DNA of 64,000 nt, taken from positions 6,944,001 to 7,008,000 of the forward strand of contig NZ_CP019082.1 of the NCBI RefSeq assembly GCF_001956985.1, written 5' to 3'. The DNA is from Paludisphaera borealis (lineage in GTDB: Bacteria > Planctomycetota > Planctomycetia > Isosphaerales > Isosphaeraceae). Under the pieces are notes generated by a model. It was not told the DNA's origin and ran no database searches. It saw nothing but the letters and a program-made list of their open reading frames with translations. This document shows, in pieces, positions 17,648 through 26,579 of the stretch. Each line of letters starts with the position of its first letter. The first letter of the stretch is position 1. The position numbers were made by a program, and so were the translations under genes.

Positions 17648-17675
17648 CGAGCAGGGGGCGCGGGCCCCCTGCTCG
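17648..17675. terminator. Strong bidirectional hairpin between convergent genes
   Basis: CGAGCAGGGGGC and GCCCCCTGCTCG form a 12-bp perfect GC-rich stem with a 4-nt loop, midway between the stop of the membrane protein gene (17607) and the stop of the acyltransferase-like gene (17708). There is no long T-run on either side, so it may slow polymerase or protect 3' ends from nucleases rather than terminate in the classical way. Confidence 0.65.
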
Positions 17676-17707
17676 TCGTTCGCCTTTGCCGTCGGGAAGG
17701 TCGGCGG

Positions 17708-18604
17708 TCAGGCGGGCTCGGCGGCCCCGGAGCGCTGGTTGACGGCGGGTTGATCGGCGAAGCCGGAGACCTGGGGCGGGGCCAGCCCCGGCAGGTGCGG
17801 CTTGAGCAACGGTTCGACGTTGCGCGGCGGCTCCTGGGCGGGCGCCGGGCCGGGATCTTTGAGCAGCTCGTCGAGGATCGCCCCGTTGAGGACCTCCTCG
17901 ATCTCGCGAAGCCGGCGGGCGACGAACGCGCCGTCGAGGACGCGGTGGTCGTAGATCAGCTTGACCATCACGCGGCCGGCGACGGGGTCGATCGGCCCGA
18001 AGGTGAGCGTGGTGGTCAGCGGCGAGATCGGGTGAATCTGCTCCGCGCCGAGCGCGCCGTAGCTGCTCAGGCCGAAGGTGCCGAACCGCTTGCACCGCTT
18101 GAAGCCCGAGATGTTGAGCGTGCTCCACCAGAGGAACCGCCGCACCGGCCGCGGCACCTTGCTGAAGCGAAGGGCCTGGCGGTAGAAGCCGACCTTCTCC
18201 AGGGGCTCGTGCTTGTACCAGCGGAGCGCGGCCTGAAGCTGCACCAGCGACTGCTGCTCGGGCGCCCGGAAGAGGCCGACGAAGACCCCCTCCTCACCCT
18301 GGTACGTCCGCTCGATCGCCAGAGCGCAGTTCATGTACGGATGTTCGTAGATCCGCGGCCAGGGGAATTCGAGGTACGACCGCCGCAGCGGTGCGTGCTC
18401 GGACCCAACCAGGGCGTACGCCTTCATGAACAAGCACGACCAAGACGGCCGTGAAAGATGGCGAATTCGCGGGTCGCGCAGCGCCGAGACGTTGAACGTC
18501 CGGCTCACCGGGGCCGATGGGACCTTGTGTGCGAAGTGAACCAGGTCGTTGATAAACCCGCGTGGGCCGGTCGGCGAAAGGTATCGTCCCTTCGGCTCGT
18601 GCAT
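17708..18604 (-). CDS. Stand-alone 2-oxoacid dehydrogenase E2-type acyltransferase domain protein
   Basis: A 298-aa protein. The C-terminal part has the chloramphenicol-acetyltransferase-like fold signature YDHRVLDGAFVARRL (near residue 218), with the catalytic H-x-x-x-D-G, and LTFGPIDPVAGRVM before it, as in dihydrolipoamide acyltransferases. No lipoyl domain or E1/E3-binding domain precedes it, and no E1 or E3 gene is adjacent, so it is probably not part of a classical dehydrogenase complex. The last 60 residues are a Pro-rich tail. ATG 18604 has GAGG 7 bp upstream; ATG 18619 or TTG 18622 are alternatives adding five or six residues. An acyl transfer onto some CoA- or lipoate-linked substrate is plausible; nothing identifies it. 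Confidence 0.78.
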   Translation of the reverse strand: MHEPKGRYLSPTGPRGFINDLVHFAHKVPSAPVSRTFNVSALRDPRIRHLSRPSWSCLFMKAYALVGSEHAPLRRSYLEFPWPRIYEHPYMNCALAIERTYQGEEGVFVGLFRAPEQQSLVQLQAALRWYKHEPLEKVGFYRQALRFSKVPRPVRRFLWWSTLNISGFKRCKRFGTFGLSSYGALGAEQIHPISPLTTTLTFGPIDPVAGRVMVKLIYDHRVLDGAFVARRLREIEEVLNGAILDELLKDPGPAPAQEPPRNVEPLLKPHLPGLAPPQVSGFADQPAVNQRSGAAEPA

Positions 18605-18935
18605 CCATGCACCTCGCATCAAGACGACGAAAATAGGCGGACAGCGATCGAGAACGCGTTCGACGATCGGTCGTCGGCGTTGCCGAGGGCGGCCGCTCGG
18701 ACGACCGCGCAGTCACGGACCGGAGGGTACAAGAAACGGGCCTGCCTGGGAAGGCGAAGGCCCGAGAAACCCGCCCCTCGTCGCGACGCGACCGGCGAGC
18801 GGGCGGGGAACGCTCGATCGGCCGGCGGGGGCTCCCCAGATCGGCCCGATTGTGCCATAATTCCGATAGTTTTGGGCTAAGGACGTGGAGACGCCCGTTC
18901 CCGGAGGTGGAAGGGGGCGGGGGAGGACGTGGCGA

Positions 18936-19718
18936 ATGACGTTCGTGCATTTACTGCCGAGTTTGATTCCCGCAGGCGCGCTTCGAGGAGGGGTCGCGGT
19001 CGTGATCGACGTGCTCCGCGCCTCGACGATGATCGTCCACGCCCTGGCCGCGGGTTGCGACGCGGTGATCCCGTGCGGCGAGATCGACGAAGCCTGGCGG
19101 ATCGCCGGGGGTCTGCCGCCCGGCTCGGCCCTGCTCGCGGGCGAGCGGCACGGCGTCCCAATCGAGGGCTTCGACCTCGGCAACTCTCCCGGGGCGTGCA
19201 CGGCCGACGTCTGCCGGGGGAAGACCCTGGTCATGACGACGACCAACGGCACGAAGGCGATCCTCGCGAGCCTCGACGCCGAAGTGGTGCTCGTGGGCGC
19301 GTTCGTCAACTTCGCCGCCACGGCGCAACGCCTGCTCCACGAGAAGCGGCCGGTGCATCTGGTCTGCGCCGGGACCGAGGGCGCCGTCAGCTATGAAGAC
19401 GCGCTGCTCGCCGGCGCCTTCGCCGGACACTTCGCGGACCTTGAACACACGCTCGACAACGACGAGGCCGAAATCGTCCGAGGCCTCTGGGCCCGGGTCG
19501 AGGACGCCGTCTGGTTCAAGGGCGGGGGCAAGGGCCACGCCAAGACCGACGACGATCGCCCGCTGACCCGCTACCTGAAACGGGGGGCCGGAGGACGTCG
19601 CGTCATGGAATTGGGATTCGAGGCTGATATCGCCGACGCCGCCGCGCTCAACCGCGGCGGCTATCAGTTGGCCGTCGAACTTCGCCGCGATCCTCTTCGC
19701 CTGGTCGCGGCGAGCTAG
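18936..19718 (+). CDS. comB: 2-phosphosulfolactate phosphatase (ComB family)
   Basis: A 260-aa enzyme of the ComB family, which removes phosphate from 2-phosphosulfolactate in coenzyme M or sulfolactate metabolism. Family motifs are VVIDVLRASTMIVHAL (near residue 20), GERHGVPIEGFDLGNSP (near 67), VMTTTNGTKAI (near 99) and VCAGTEGAVSYEDALLAG (near 140). ATG 18936 follows GGGAGG at 18921-18926. The other genes of the pathway (comA, comC) are not in this window. Many bacteria carry comB-like genes without the rest of the pathway, so the substrate in vivo is uncertain. It is 72 bp upstream of the glycyl-tRNA synthetase gene. Confidence 0.88.
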   Translation: MTFVHLLPSLIPAGALRGGVAVVIDVLRASTMIVHALAAGCDAVIPCGEIDEAWRIAGGLPPGSALLAGERHGVPIEGFDLGNSPGACTADVCRGKTLVMTTTNGTKAILASLDAEVVLVGAFVNFAATAQRLLHEKRPVHLVCAGTEGAVSYEDALLAGAFAGHFADLEHTLDNDEAEIVRGLWARVEDAVWFKGGGKGHAKTDDDRPLTRYLKRGAGGRRVMELGFEADIADAAALNRGGYQLAVELRRDPLRLVAAS

Positions 19719-19790
19719 AATCGGCCCAGTCACGCGACCTCCAGACAGACAGAGCGAGTTAAGCTTTAAAAGCAGAAAGCAGGATCGACG

Positions 19791-21314
19791 ATGGAAGTGG
19801 AAATGGACAAGCTGGTCTCGCTCTGCAAGCGGCGGGGCTTCGTGTTTCCTTCGAGCGAGGTCTATGGCGGAATCAACGGCTTCTGGGACTACGGCCCGCT
19901 GGGCGTCGAGCTGAAGCGGAACATCAAGGAAGCCTGGTGGCGCGACAACGTCCAGATGCGCGACGACATGGTCGGCCTGGACTGCTCGATCATCATGAAT
20001 CCGAAGGTCTGGGAAGCGTCGGGCCACGTCGGCGGGTTCAGCGACCCGATGGTCGACTGCCGGGCCTCCAAAGAACGCTACCGGGCCGACCAGCTCTACG
20101 TCTTCGTCTACATCTTCCCGGCCGTCAACCATAAGGGGGAGCCGACCGAAGCCTGGCTCGCGGGCCTGGGAGCTTCGCCCGAGGACGCGGCCGAGGCGCC
20201 GGAGAAACGGGCCGCCAAGCTCGCCAAGAAATTCGGCAAGCCCACCGCCCCGCCGACGGTCATCCCCTACATGCAGATTGACGTCGCCGACCGCGAGAAG
20301 GTCATCGGCCCGTCGACCGAAGACCGCGGCACGCTCACCGAGCCGCGCTCGTTCAACCTGATGTTCAAGACGTTCGTCGGCGCCCTCGAACACGAGTCGA
20401 ACGTCGCCTACCTCCGCCCCGAGACGGCGCAGGGCATCTTCGCCAACTTCAAGAACGTGGTCGACACTGCGCGGGTCAAGCTCCCCTTCGGCATCGCCCA
20501 GATCGGCAAGAGCTTCCGCAACGAGATCAACCCGCGCAACTTCACGTTCCGCTCGCGTGAATTCGAGCAGATGGAGATCGAATTCTTCTGCCGTCCCGAA
20601 GAGGCGCCGGAATGGTACGCCTACTGGCGGAAGGCTCGGTTCGAGTGGTACACGAGCCTCGGCCTGAAGTCGGAGAAGCTGCGGCTTCGCGACCACGACG
20701 CCGAGGAGCTGGCGTTCTACTCGACGGCCACCGCCGACATTGAATACGCGTTCCCGTTCGGCGTCAGCGAGCTGGAAGGCGTCGCGCATCGCGGCGACTA
20801 CGACCTCACCCAGCACATGAAGTTCAGCGGCAAGGACCTCAGCTACTTCGACGAAGAGCGCAAAGAGCGGTTCACCCCGCACGTCGTCGAGCCGTCGGCG
20901 GGCGCCGACCGGGCGACCCTGGCCTTCCTCTGCGAGGCCTACACCGAGGACGAGGTCGGCGGCGAGAGTCGCACGGTGCTCAAATTCCACCCTCGGATCG
21001 CGCCGGTGAAGGCGGCCGTCTTCCCGCTGGTGAAGCGCGACGGCATGCCCGAAAAGGCCGAGGCGATCTACCGCGAGCTGAAGAAGCACAACAACGTCTA
21101 TTACGACGAGAAGGGGGCCATCGGCCGCCGCTATCGCCGTCAGGACGAGGCGGGGACGCCGTTCTGCATCACGGTCGACAGCCAGACCACGACCGACGAC
21201 ACCGTGACGTTCCGCGACCGCGACAGTTGCCGCCAGTGGCGCGTGCCGGCGGCCGGCGCGGCCCAGGCCCTCCGCGACCTGCTCGAAGGCCGGTCGATCC
21301 CCGAAGGGGCTTGA
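19791..21314 (+). CDS. glyS: Glycyl-tRNA synthetase, homodimeric class II type
   Basis: A 507-aa class II aminoacyl-tRNA synthetase that charges tRNA-Gly. It opens with LVSLCKRRGFVFPSSEVYGG and GFWDYGPLGVELKRNI, typical of the alpha2 (archaeal/eukaryotic-like) form rather than the alpha2beta2 form. Class II motif 2 is seen in QIGKSFRNEINPRNFTFRSR, and the ExE-type EFEQMEIEFF follows. The anticodon-binding domain begins near residue 400 (RIAPVKAAVFPLVKRDGMP) and includes GAIGRRYRRQDEAGTPFC. ATG 19791 and ATG 19803 are both possible starts. Length is normal for the bacterial alpha2 enzyme. Gene symbol is used for glycyl-tRNA synthetase in this single-chain sense. Confidence 0.96.
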   Translation: MEVEMDKLVSLCKRRGFVFPSSEVYGGINGFWDYGPLGVELKRNIKEAWWRDNVQMRDDMVGLDCSIIMNPKVWEASGHVGGFSDPMVDCRASKERYRADQLYVFVYIFPAVNHKGEPTEAWLAGLGASPEDAAEAPEKRAAKLAKKFGKPTAPPTVIPYMQIDVADREKVIGPSTEDRGTLTEPRSFNLMFKTFVGALEHESNVAYLRPETAQGIFANFKNVVDTARVKLPFGIAQIGKSFRNEINPRNFTFRSREFEQMEIEFFCRPEEAPEWYAYWRKARFEWYTSLGLKSEKLRLRDHDAEELAFYSTATADIEYAFPFGVSELEGVAHRGDYDLTQHMKFSGKDLSYFDEERKERFTPHVVEPSAGADRATLAFLCEAYTEDEVGGESRTVLKFHPRIAPVKAAVFPLVKRDGMPEKAEAIYRELKKHNNVYYDEKGAIGRRYRRQDEAGTPFCITVDSQTTTDDTVTFRDRDSCRQWRVPAAGAAQALRDLLEGRSIPEGA

Positions 21315-21378
21315 CCGCCGGAGCGGTCGTCGGATGATTCTTCAGGTTGCAACGTCAAGCGAGACGGACGGGTTCCCC

Positions 21379-22284
21379 ATGATTCCTTGCATCAGCCAGG
21401 CCACGACGATGAGCACCTCGCTGGAGGCCGACCTGACGGCCTACCCGAAGAGCGGCTGGACCACGATCGAGCTCTGGCTGACGAAGGTCGAGACGTATCT
21501 CCGCGACCACACCGTCGCCGACCTGCGCGCGCTGCTGGATGCGAGCGGACTGCGGGCGGCGGCGGCCTCGGCCCAGGGGGGGCTGCTGCTCTCGCGCGGG
21601 GCGGAGCGCGCGGCCCACTGGGAACACTTTCGGAGCCGGCTCGCCGTGCTCCGCGAGCTGGACGTCCCCACGCTGGTCGTCGCGGTCGATTTCAACCGTG
21701 AGCTGAAGGCCGAGGACTACCCGCTCGCCGCGGCCTCGCTGGCCGAGGCGGGCGAGCTGGCCGGCTCGTTCGGGGTCCGGCTGGCGGTCGAGTTCCAGAA
21801 AGGCGCCGCGTTCTGCTCCAGCCTCGACACCACGCTGGCCCTGATCGCGCAGTGCCGGTCGCCCCACGTCGGCGTTTGCCTCGACCTGTTCCACTACTAC
21901 ACGGGGCCGAGCAAGTTCGAGGACTTCGCCTACCTCGACCGCAACAACCTCGCCTGGGTCCAGATCTGCGACCTGAGCGGCACGCCTCGCGAGTTGGCCG
22001 GCGACGGCGACCGGATCTTTCCGGGCGAGGGCGACTTTCAGATCGAACCGATCCTCGACCACTTGGGCGCGATCGGCTACGACGGCCCGGTGTCGCTCGA
22101 AGTACTCAACCCGCACCTGTGGCGGATTCCCGTCGACCGCGTCGCCGACATGGGTTATCAGGCGGTCCGTCGCACTCTGGGACGCTGGAACCGCGCCGAG
22201 CCGGAGGGTTCGACCGAGGCCGCCTCGTCTCGACCCGACGCCGAAGCCGAGGCCCAGTCCGGCGGAATTCGGGGAGGGCTCTGA
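21379..22284 (+). CDS. TIM-barrel sugar phosphate isomerase/epimerase-like protein
   Basis: A 301-aa xylose-isomerase-like protein starting MIPCISQATTMSTSL. Metal-site strands are LAVEFQKGAAFCSS (near 135), VGVCLDLFHYYTGP (near 165) and WVQICDLSGTPRE (near 195), and the final EVLNPHLW strand has the usual glutamate. The frame is open back to ATG 21334, but the homologous start of this fold is at or near 21379; no strong ribosome-binding site decides it. The last 25 residues are an Ala/Glu/Ser-rich tail. Substrate unknown. It is followed directly (2 bp) by a small membrane protein gene, so the two are co-transcribed. Confidence 0.83.
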   Translation: MIPCISQATTMSTSLEADLTAYPKSGWTTIELWLTKVETYLRDHTVADLRALLDASGLRAAAASAQGGLLLSRGAERAAHWEHFRSRLAVLRELDVPTLVVAVDFNRELKAEDYPLAAASLAEAGELAGSFGVRLAVEFQKGAAFCSSLDTTLALIAQCRSPHVGVCLDLFHYYTGPSKFEDFAYLDRNNLAWVQICDLSGTPRELAGDGDRIFPGEGDFQIEPILDHLGAIGYDGPVSLEVLNPHLWRIPVDRVADMGYQAVRRTLGRWNRAEPEGSTEAASSRPDAEAEAQSGGIRGGL

Positions 22285-22286
22285 GC

Positions 22287-22826
22287 GTGTCCAGCGTGGT
22301 GACCATGCGACCCGCCGCGACCCTCTTCCACGAAGAGCAATACTTCGATTGGCGGGTCTACACCCTGCTCGGCGCGGGCTTCCTCGCGGCCGGCCTGGGC
22401 CTGCTCTGGTGGACCTATCGCGCCGAGCCGGCCGCGCTCATGGCGCGCGCCTGGAACCTGGAGTTCGCCCTCGGGATCGGCGCCGGCCTGGGGCTTCCCT
22501 TGCTGCTGACCGTCTTCGTCCTGCACATGACCACCGAAGCCACCCCAGACGTGCTCACGGTCTGGTACGGCTGGGTTCCGATCTACCGTCGCTCGGTGAC
22601 GATCGCCGACATCCGAACCTGCGAGGTCGTCGAATACCGGCCGATCGCCGACCACGGCGGCTGGGGCGTCCGCGCCGGCCGAGACGGCGAGCGCGTCCTC
22701 ACCGCGCGCGGCGACCGAGGCGTCCGCCTCGTGCTCACCGACGGCGGCAGGCTCTTGATCGGCAGCCAGCGGGCCGACGAGCTGGCCGAAGTCCTCACCC
22801 GATCGCTCCGCACCGACATGGACTGA
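22287..22826 (+). CDS. Small membrane protein with a PH-like C-terminal domain
   Basis: A 179-aa protein starting at GTG 22287, 8 bp after GGGGAGGG (22271-22278); ATG 22305 is the alternative. Two hydrophobic segments at about 23-45 and 58-82 are followed by a soluble part beginning TVWYGWVPIYRRSVTIADIR and ending GVRLVLTDGGRLLIGSQRAD, the strand pattern of bacterial PH-like (DUF304-type) domains. The gene starts 2 bp after the stop of the TIM-barrel gene. No more precise family is recognised. Confidence 0.75.
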   Translation: MSSVVTMRPAATLFHEEQYFDWRVYTLLGAGFLAAGLGLLWWTYRAEPAALMARAWNLEFALGIGAGLGLPLLLTVFVLHMTTEATPDVLTVWYGWVPIYRRSVTIADIRTCEVVEYRPIADHGGWGVRAGRDGERVLTARGDRGVRLVLTDGGRLLIGSQRADELAEVLTRSLRTDMD

Positions 22827-23104
22827 CGCCATCCAGCCGCCTCCGCTTTCCCCCTCACATCGACGCCGTCGCCTCGCTCGACTCGGACCCGAATTCCGAT
22901 CGGGAAAGCGCGTCCGCGCCAATTCATGATTGAAAATACTAAATCTACGGATCAAGACTGGTCCACACGTCCTATGGTAACCGTATAACAGAGAGAGCGG
23001 GCGCATCGACAAGGTCGGCGGCCCGACCGGAGATCACCTTTCTGTGGGGGGAAGGCCTTCGGACAAGCCGACGCGACGGGTTCTCATCTTGCGAGGAGAT
23101 GACC

Positions 23105-23317
23105 ATGTACCGAATGCTGTGCGGAGGAAGGGCCGCTCGTCGAGGCTTCCCCTTGACGCGTGAGGGACCGCCGAGCGTGGATCTGGAGGTCCTGGCCTTG
23201 TTCCCCGTCAACAGGCTGGTGCCGGACGACTCCCTGTTCGTCCGCGAGGCCAGCGACGAATCCTCTCCGACCGCGCGGCCGGCCGCCCTGGCCGAGCTGC
23301 GACAGGTCTGGATGTGA
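23105..23317 (+). CDS. Small hypothetical protein (70 aa)
   Basis: A 70-aa protein starting MYRMLCGGRAARRGF at ATG 23105, with GGAG at 23095-23098; an in-frame ATG at 23099 overlaps that site. The second half (VDLEVLALFPVNRLVPDDSLFVREASDE) shows normal strong GC bias at third positions. There is no signal peptide, membrane segment or family resemblance. It is flanked by about 280 bp of empty upstream sequence and ends 9 bp from the convergent lipoprotein hydrolase gene. I consider it probably real on ribosome-binding site and codon use alone. Confidence 0.55.
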   Translation: MYRMLCGGRAARRGFPLTREGPPSVDLEVLALFPVNRLVPDDSLFVREASDESSPTARPAALAELRQVWM

Positions 23318-23326
23318 GGAGCGATT

Positions 23327-25177
23327 TCATCCCCCCGGGTCTTGGAATCGCTCAGGACCCGGGACAGGATGGCTTTCCCAGCGGCCGGCCTGGACTTCCG
23401 CCTGATGCTCGCCGAGGATGCGCTGAACCTCGGCGATGGCGTCGGGATGATAGTAGACGCCGTTGTGGAACGCTCGCACCCAGTGCTCGGAGGCGGCCTC
23501 GTCGAGATGGGCGCTGGAGAGCGGGACTACGAGGTCTCCACGCGCGTGCTCGGGCGAGCCGAGGCCGTGGCCGGCGATCGTGTGGAGCGTCGCGCGGGGG
23601 TTGATAGGCAGCCGCCGGACCGTCTCCAGGAACGGGCTCCACGCCATGAGCGTATCGATGCTGGTCGGCAGGTCGCGAAGCGTGGGCTGGACGGCGCCGG
23701 GGTTGTCGCGATCGACCTGGGCGATGAGCAGCTTCGTGTCGGGCGACCGCCGGACGAAGCGGGTGGCCACCGAACCGACGGCCCCCGTCGCCCACGACCC
23801 GCCGCCGTGAGGCGTCGCGAGGAAGATCACCCGTCGGACGTTGCTCACCGGCTCGAAGTAGAACAGCTCCGTGGCCAGTCGCCGCGCTTCGTCCGACATC
23901 ACCAAGCTCACCATCGGACGGTTCGCCACCATGTTCCAGAGCGCGTCGCCGCTCGAAGAGACCTGAAGCCGGCACAGCAGCCCTCCCATGCTGTACCCCG
24001 CCAGCACCATGTTCCGCATCCCGGCGTCGCCCCCGCCGGGATCGAAGGTCGCCGAGACCTGGCGGATCTGCTCGCGCAAGATCGCGGCGGTGCGGAACCA
24101 CGGCACGCCGGTCGGATAGCGATAAACCCAGATCTGAAAGTGGTCGACGAACCCCGGCGTCTTCTGGAGGGCGATCATCATATCATTGAAGATGAACGGG
24201 TCGGTGAGCAGCCCATGGACGAACAGCACCGGAATCTTGCCGGGCTGGTAGGGCTCCAGCATGACGACCTTGGCCTTGTCGATCAGGACGTCGGGAAAGG
24301 CGAAGCCCGCGAGCGCGAACGACCCCCGGCTCTCCTGAAGCTCGTAGGCTCGCGCGTTCGCGGCGTCGTAGTCGGCCGTGATCCGCCAGTTTCGAGCGGC
24401 GAAGCCCACCGTCCGCACCCGCAGCGGATCGTACAGTTCCAGCACGTCGACCGGCGGCCGCGTCCCGGGGATCCCCAGCCAGGCGTCGAGGTCGGGACGA
24501 AGCACCGCCGTGGCGTTGAAGCACCCCAGCCGGGGCAGGTAGCGATCGGCGTCCGACACGTTGGGGTTGGGCCGCTCGACGACCAGATCCGCGCCCAGTC
24601 CTGGATAATTGTTGCAAGCATGAGCATTCGTATTGCGACCCGGCCGAGTAGGCTCGCACAGACTTCCGAAATCGCCGGCCCGCCACACGAAGCCGCGATG
24701 CGCGATCGGCACCGTCGTCGCGCCCGACGGCGTATTCACCACCAACTGCGACGAAGGGTCGATCCGGCCGAACGCCTGGGCGGCGAGGAGGCAATCGCGG
24801 AGCCCGTCGTTGTACAGGTCGCGAAGCGCGATCAGCTCGGCGTCGTCGATGGGCGTCGTCGCGGTCGAAGCCGCCGTCAGCGCGGCCGAGGCGAAGACCG
24901 CTGCCGCGTAGTAGCGATCCACGCTCGCGTCGGAACCCTGCCGCTCAAGCCGGCGGCCTTCACGGCGCGCCTCGCGGGCCCGGGGGACGAGCGAGCTGCG
25001 CCTGTGGACCTCGACCCGTGACGTCGCGACGACCACCGGCGACAGTGACGGCGCCGGCGCGTGCTCGACCTGCCGGCAGCCCGCGAGCGCGAATGCCAGG
25101 AGCAGGCCCAGTCCGACGCCGACCCTCGGCCCGGATATGAAAAACCAAGGCGACTTCGCCTCAGCTGTGCGCGACAA
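23327..25177 (-). CDS. Lipoprotein alpha/beta hydrolase (esterase/lipase-like)
   Basis: A 616-aa protein with a signal segment GVGLGLLLAFALAGC whose lipobox cysteine is residue 34. Residues about 60-300 are a family-specific N-terminal region containing LYNDGLRDCLLA. The hydrolase domain begins near 320 with PVLFVHGLLTDPFIF (oxyanion strand) and has the nucleophile elbow AGYSMGG near residue 398; the late HNGVYYHPDAI segment is a likely place for the histidine. The start is TTG 25177, accepted because GAGG stands 6 bp upstream and no ATG precedes the signal segment. It is expected to be anchored in the outer envelope and to act on an ester or lipid outside the cytoplasm. Substrate unknown. 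Confidence 0.83.
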   Translation of the reverse strand: MSRTAEAKSPWFFISGPRVGVGLGLLLAFALAGCRQVEHAPAPSLSPVVVATSRVEVHRRSSLVPRAREARREGRRLERQGSDASVDRYYAAAVFASAALTAASTATTPIDDAELIALRDLYNDGLRDCLLAAQAFGRIDPSSQLVVNTPSGATTVPIAHRGFVWRAGDFGSLCEPTRPGRNTNAHACNNYPGLGADLVVERPNPNVSDADRYLPRLGCFNATAVLRPDLDAWLGIPGTRPPVDVLELYDPLRVRTVGFAARNWRITADYDAANARAYELQESRGSFALAGFAFPDVLIDKAKVVMLEPYQPGKIPVLFVHGLLTDPFIFNDMMIALQKTPGFVDHFQIWVYRYPTGVPWFRTAAILREQIRQVSATFDPGGGDAGMRNMVLAGYSMGGLLCRLQVSSSGDALWNMVANRPMVSLVMSDEARRLATELFYFEPVSNVRRVIFLATPHGGGSWATGAVGSVATRFVRRSPDTKLLIAQVDRDNPGAVQPTLRDLPTSIDTLMAWSPFLETVRRLPINPRATLHTIAGHGLGSPEHARGDLVVPLSSAHLDEAASEHWVRAFHNGVYYHPDAIAEVQRILGEHQAEVQAGRWESHPVPGPERFQDPGG

Positions 25178-25334
25178 GCGTAGCCTCGGTGTGAACTCAA
25201 GAGCGCGAGAATGTAGAGATTCAATAGAGACTCTTCGACCTGTCTATCGGCGCTGGTCGCCGCGAGATTCAGGCGATTTCGCTCGTCGGACTGCGGCGGC
25301 CCGACACAATCGCTTCAACCGACAAAGCCGCGTT

Positions 25335-25784
25335 TCACGAAAACAGACCTTTGAGGCTCTCCTGGACCGAGGAGAGCGTCAGCAAGACGCCGACCACGAT
25401 CAGCCCCGCCCCCACGAGGGTCAGGGGACGAACGGGCTCCTTGAGGACCACGAAGCCGAGCGTCATGGCGATCACGAAGCTCAGCTTGTCGATCGGCGCG
25501 ACCCCCGAGATCGGGCCGTTCTTGAGCGCCGCGAAGTAGAAGAGCCACGAGATCCCGGTGGCCAATCCCGATCCGACGAGCGCGGCCCAGTCTCGGCCGG
25601 TGAGCGACTTGACGTGGTGAACCTCGCCCGTGGCGGCGACCAGGGCCGACGCGAAAAAGACGATCACCACGGTCCGCACCAGGGTCGCCACGTTCGACGG
25701 AACGTGGCTGACCCCGATCTTGGCCAGCAGGGCCGTGAGCCCCGCGAAAAGCGCCGAGAACAAGGCGTAACCGATCCAATTCAT
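25335..25784 (-). CDS. EamA-type half-size transporter
   Basis: A 149-aa protein with five hydrophobic helices, starting MNWIGYALFSALFAGLTALL. It carries one EamA (drug/metabolite transporter) repeat, with SWLFYFAALKNGPISGVAPI and LKEPVRPLTLVGAGLIVVGV at the usual places. Full DMT transporters have two such repeats, so this one should work as a dimer, as in the small YdcZ/EmrE-like members. The preceding gene on this strand begins far away, so it is a single-gene unit. Substrate unknown. Confidence 0.85.
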   Translation of the reverse strand: MNWIGYALFSALFAGLTALLAKIGVSHVPSNVATLVRTVVIVFFASALVAATGEVHHVKSLTGRDWAALVGSGLATGISWLFYFAALKNGPISGVAPIDKLSFVIAMTLGFVVLKEPVRPLTLVGAGLIVVGVLLTLSSVQESLKGLFS

Positions 25785-25912
25785 GAGTTTCCCCCGATCC
25801 TTTTAAGCGGAACGATCCAACCTCTCGACGTTCCGATCTTACCGACCGGCCGCTCCCGGAAAAGCCTCGGGAACCCCGGACGGGCTCCTATCGCAGACAC
25901 CGCCACAGCGCC

Positions 25913-26251
25913 CGCCGATTGGGTTCGTTTGCACCGAAAACCGGCCCCCATTCCCAGACGACCGCCTCCTCAACGACGCCGGCCGCCACTCGCCGATTGG
26001 GTTCGTTCGCGCCTGTTCCAGGGACTAAAATCGACCCGCAAACCTCTATTTCACAAAGCTTTAGACGCAACGCCGAGATTGGCTTCGATCGCGCCCAAAG
26101 CTCTTCGTTTCTCGCTCTCGACCTCGCCACTCCGACGGCTCTGCCGCCGAACCCTCGCCGGGCGGATTGGGTTCGTCCGCTCACTTTTCAGTCCGCCGTC
26201 CGCCTTGAAGCCGAGACCCGCCACCCGCCGAGATTGGCTTCGTCCGCTCAC
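25913..26251. repeat. Five spaced degenerate repeats with core ATTGG(G/C)TTCG
   Basis: Five units with the core ATTGG(G/C)TTCG begin at 25918, 25996, 26078, 26166 and 26233, giving spacings of 78, 82, 88 and 67 bp. Each is preceded by GCCG or GGCG and followed by a T/C-rich triplet and CGC or GCACC; the last two share TCCGCTCACTTTTC. Units 3 and 5 share GCCGAGATTGGCTTCG, units 1, 2 and 4 have GATTGGGTTCG. They lie in an 800-bp gene-free stretch upstream of the esterase gene. No protein-like pattern other than the repeat itself is seen on either strand. Confidence 0.7.
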
Positions 26252-26579
26252 TTTTCCGACACGTCCGAGGCCGTCCCGATCTTCCTTTCTCCCCCCGGCC
26301 CGAAAGCGACGCGACGGCGAAACGCGCCACGCCATGCGTTTCGCACGTTCCGACCAACACTCCCAGTCAATGCTTTCGCTACAACCGATTTGTCAAAGAG
26401 CCCGATGCACTCCCTTCCATTTTGAGTGTGTATCACGCCGACCGTTTTCGAACAGAGATTCCGCCGATTTCCGCGAAGAATCTCAAAGCCTGCTGGCGAT
26501 CCGCCGGGCGGCCGGGGATGATCGGTTTCCAACGTGCTCTCTCCGCCATCGAAAGCTCATCCAAGGAAACCATCAACTG

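Noticed and set aside
25913-26251. CRISPR array
   Set aside because: The repeated core is only about 10-17 bp, degenerate and spaced 67-88 bp apart, with no cas genes; this does not fit a CRISPR array.
25137-26579. Upstream extension of the esterase frame by about 480 codons
   Set aside because: The extension runs antisense to the EamA gene and through the repeats. A good start with signal peptide and ribosome-binding site is at 26580.
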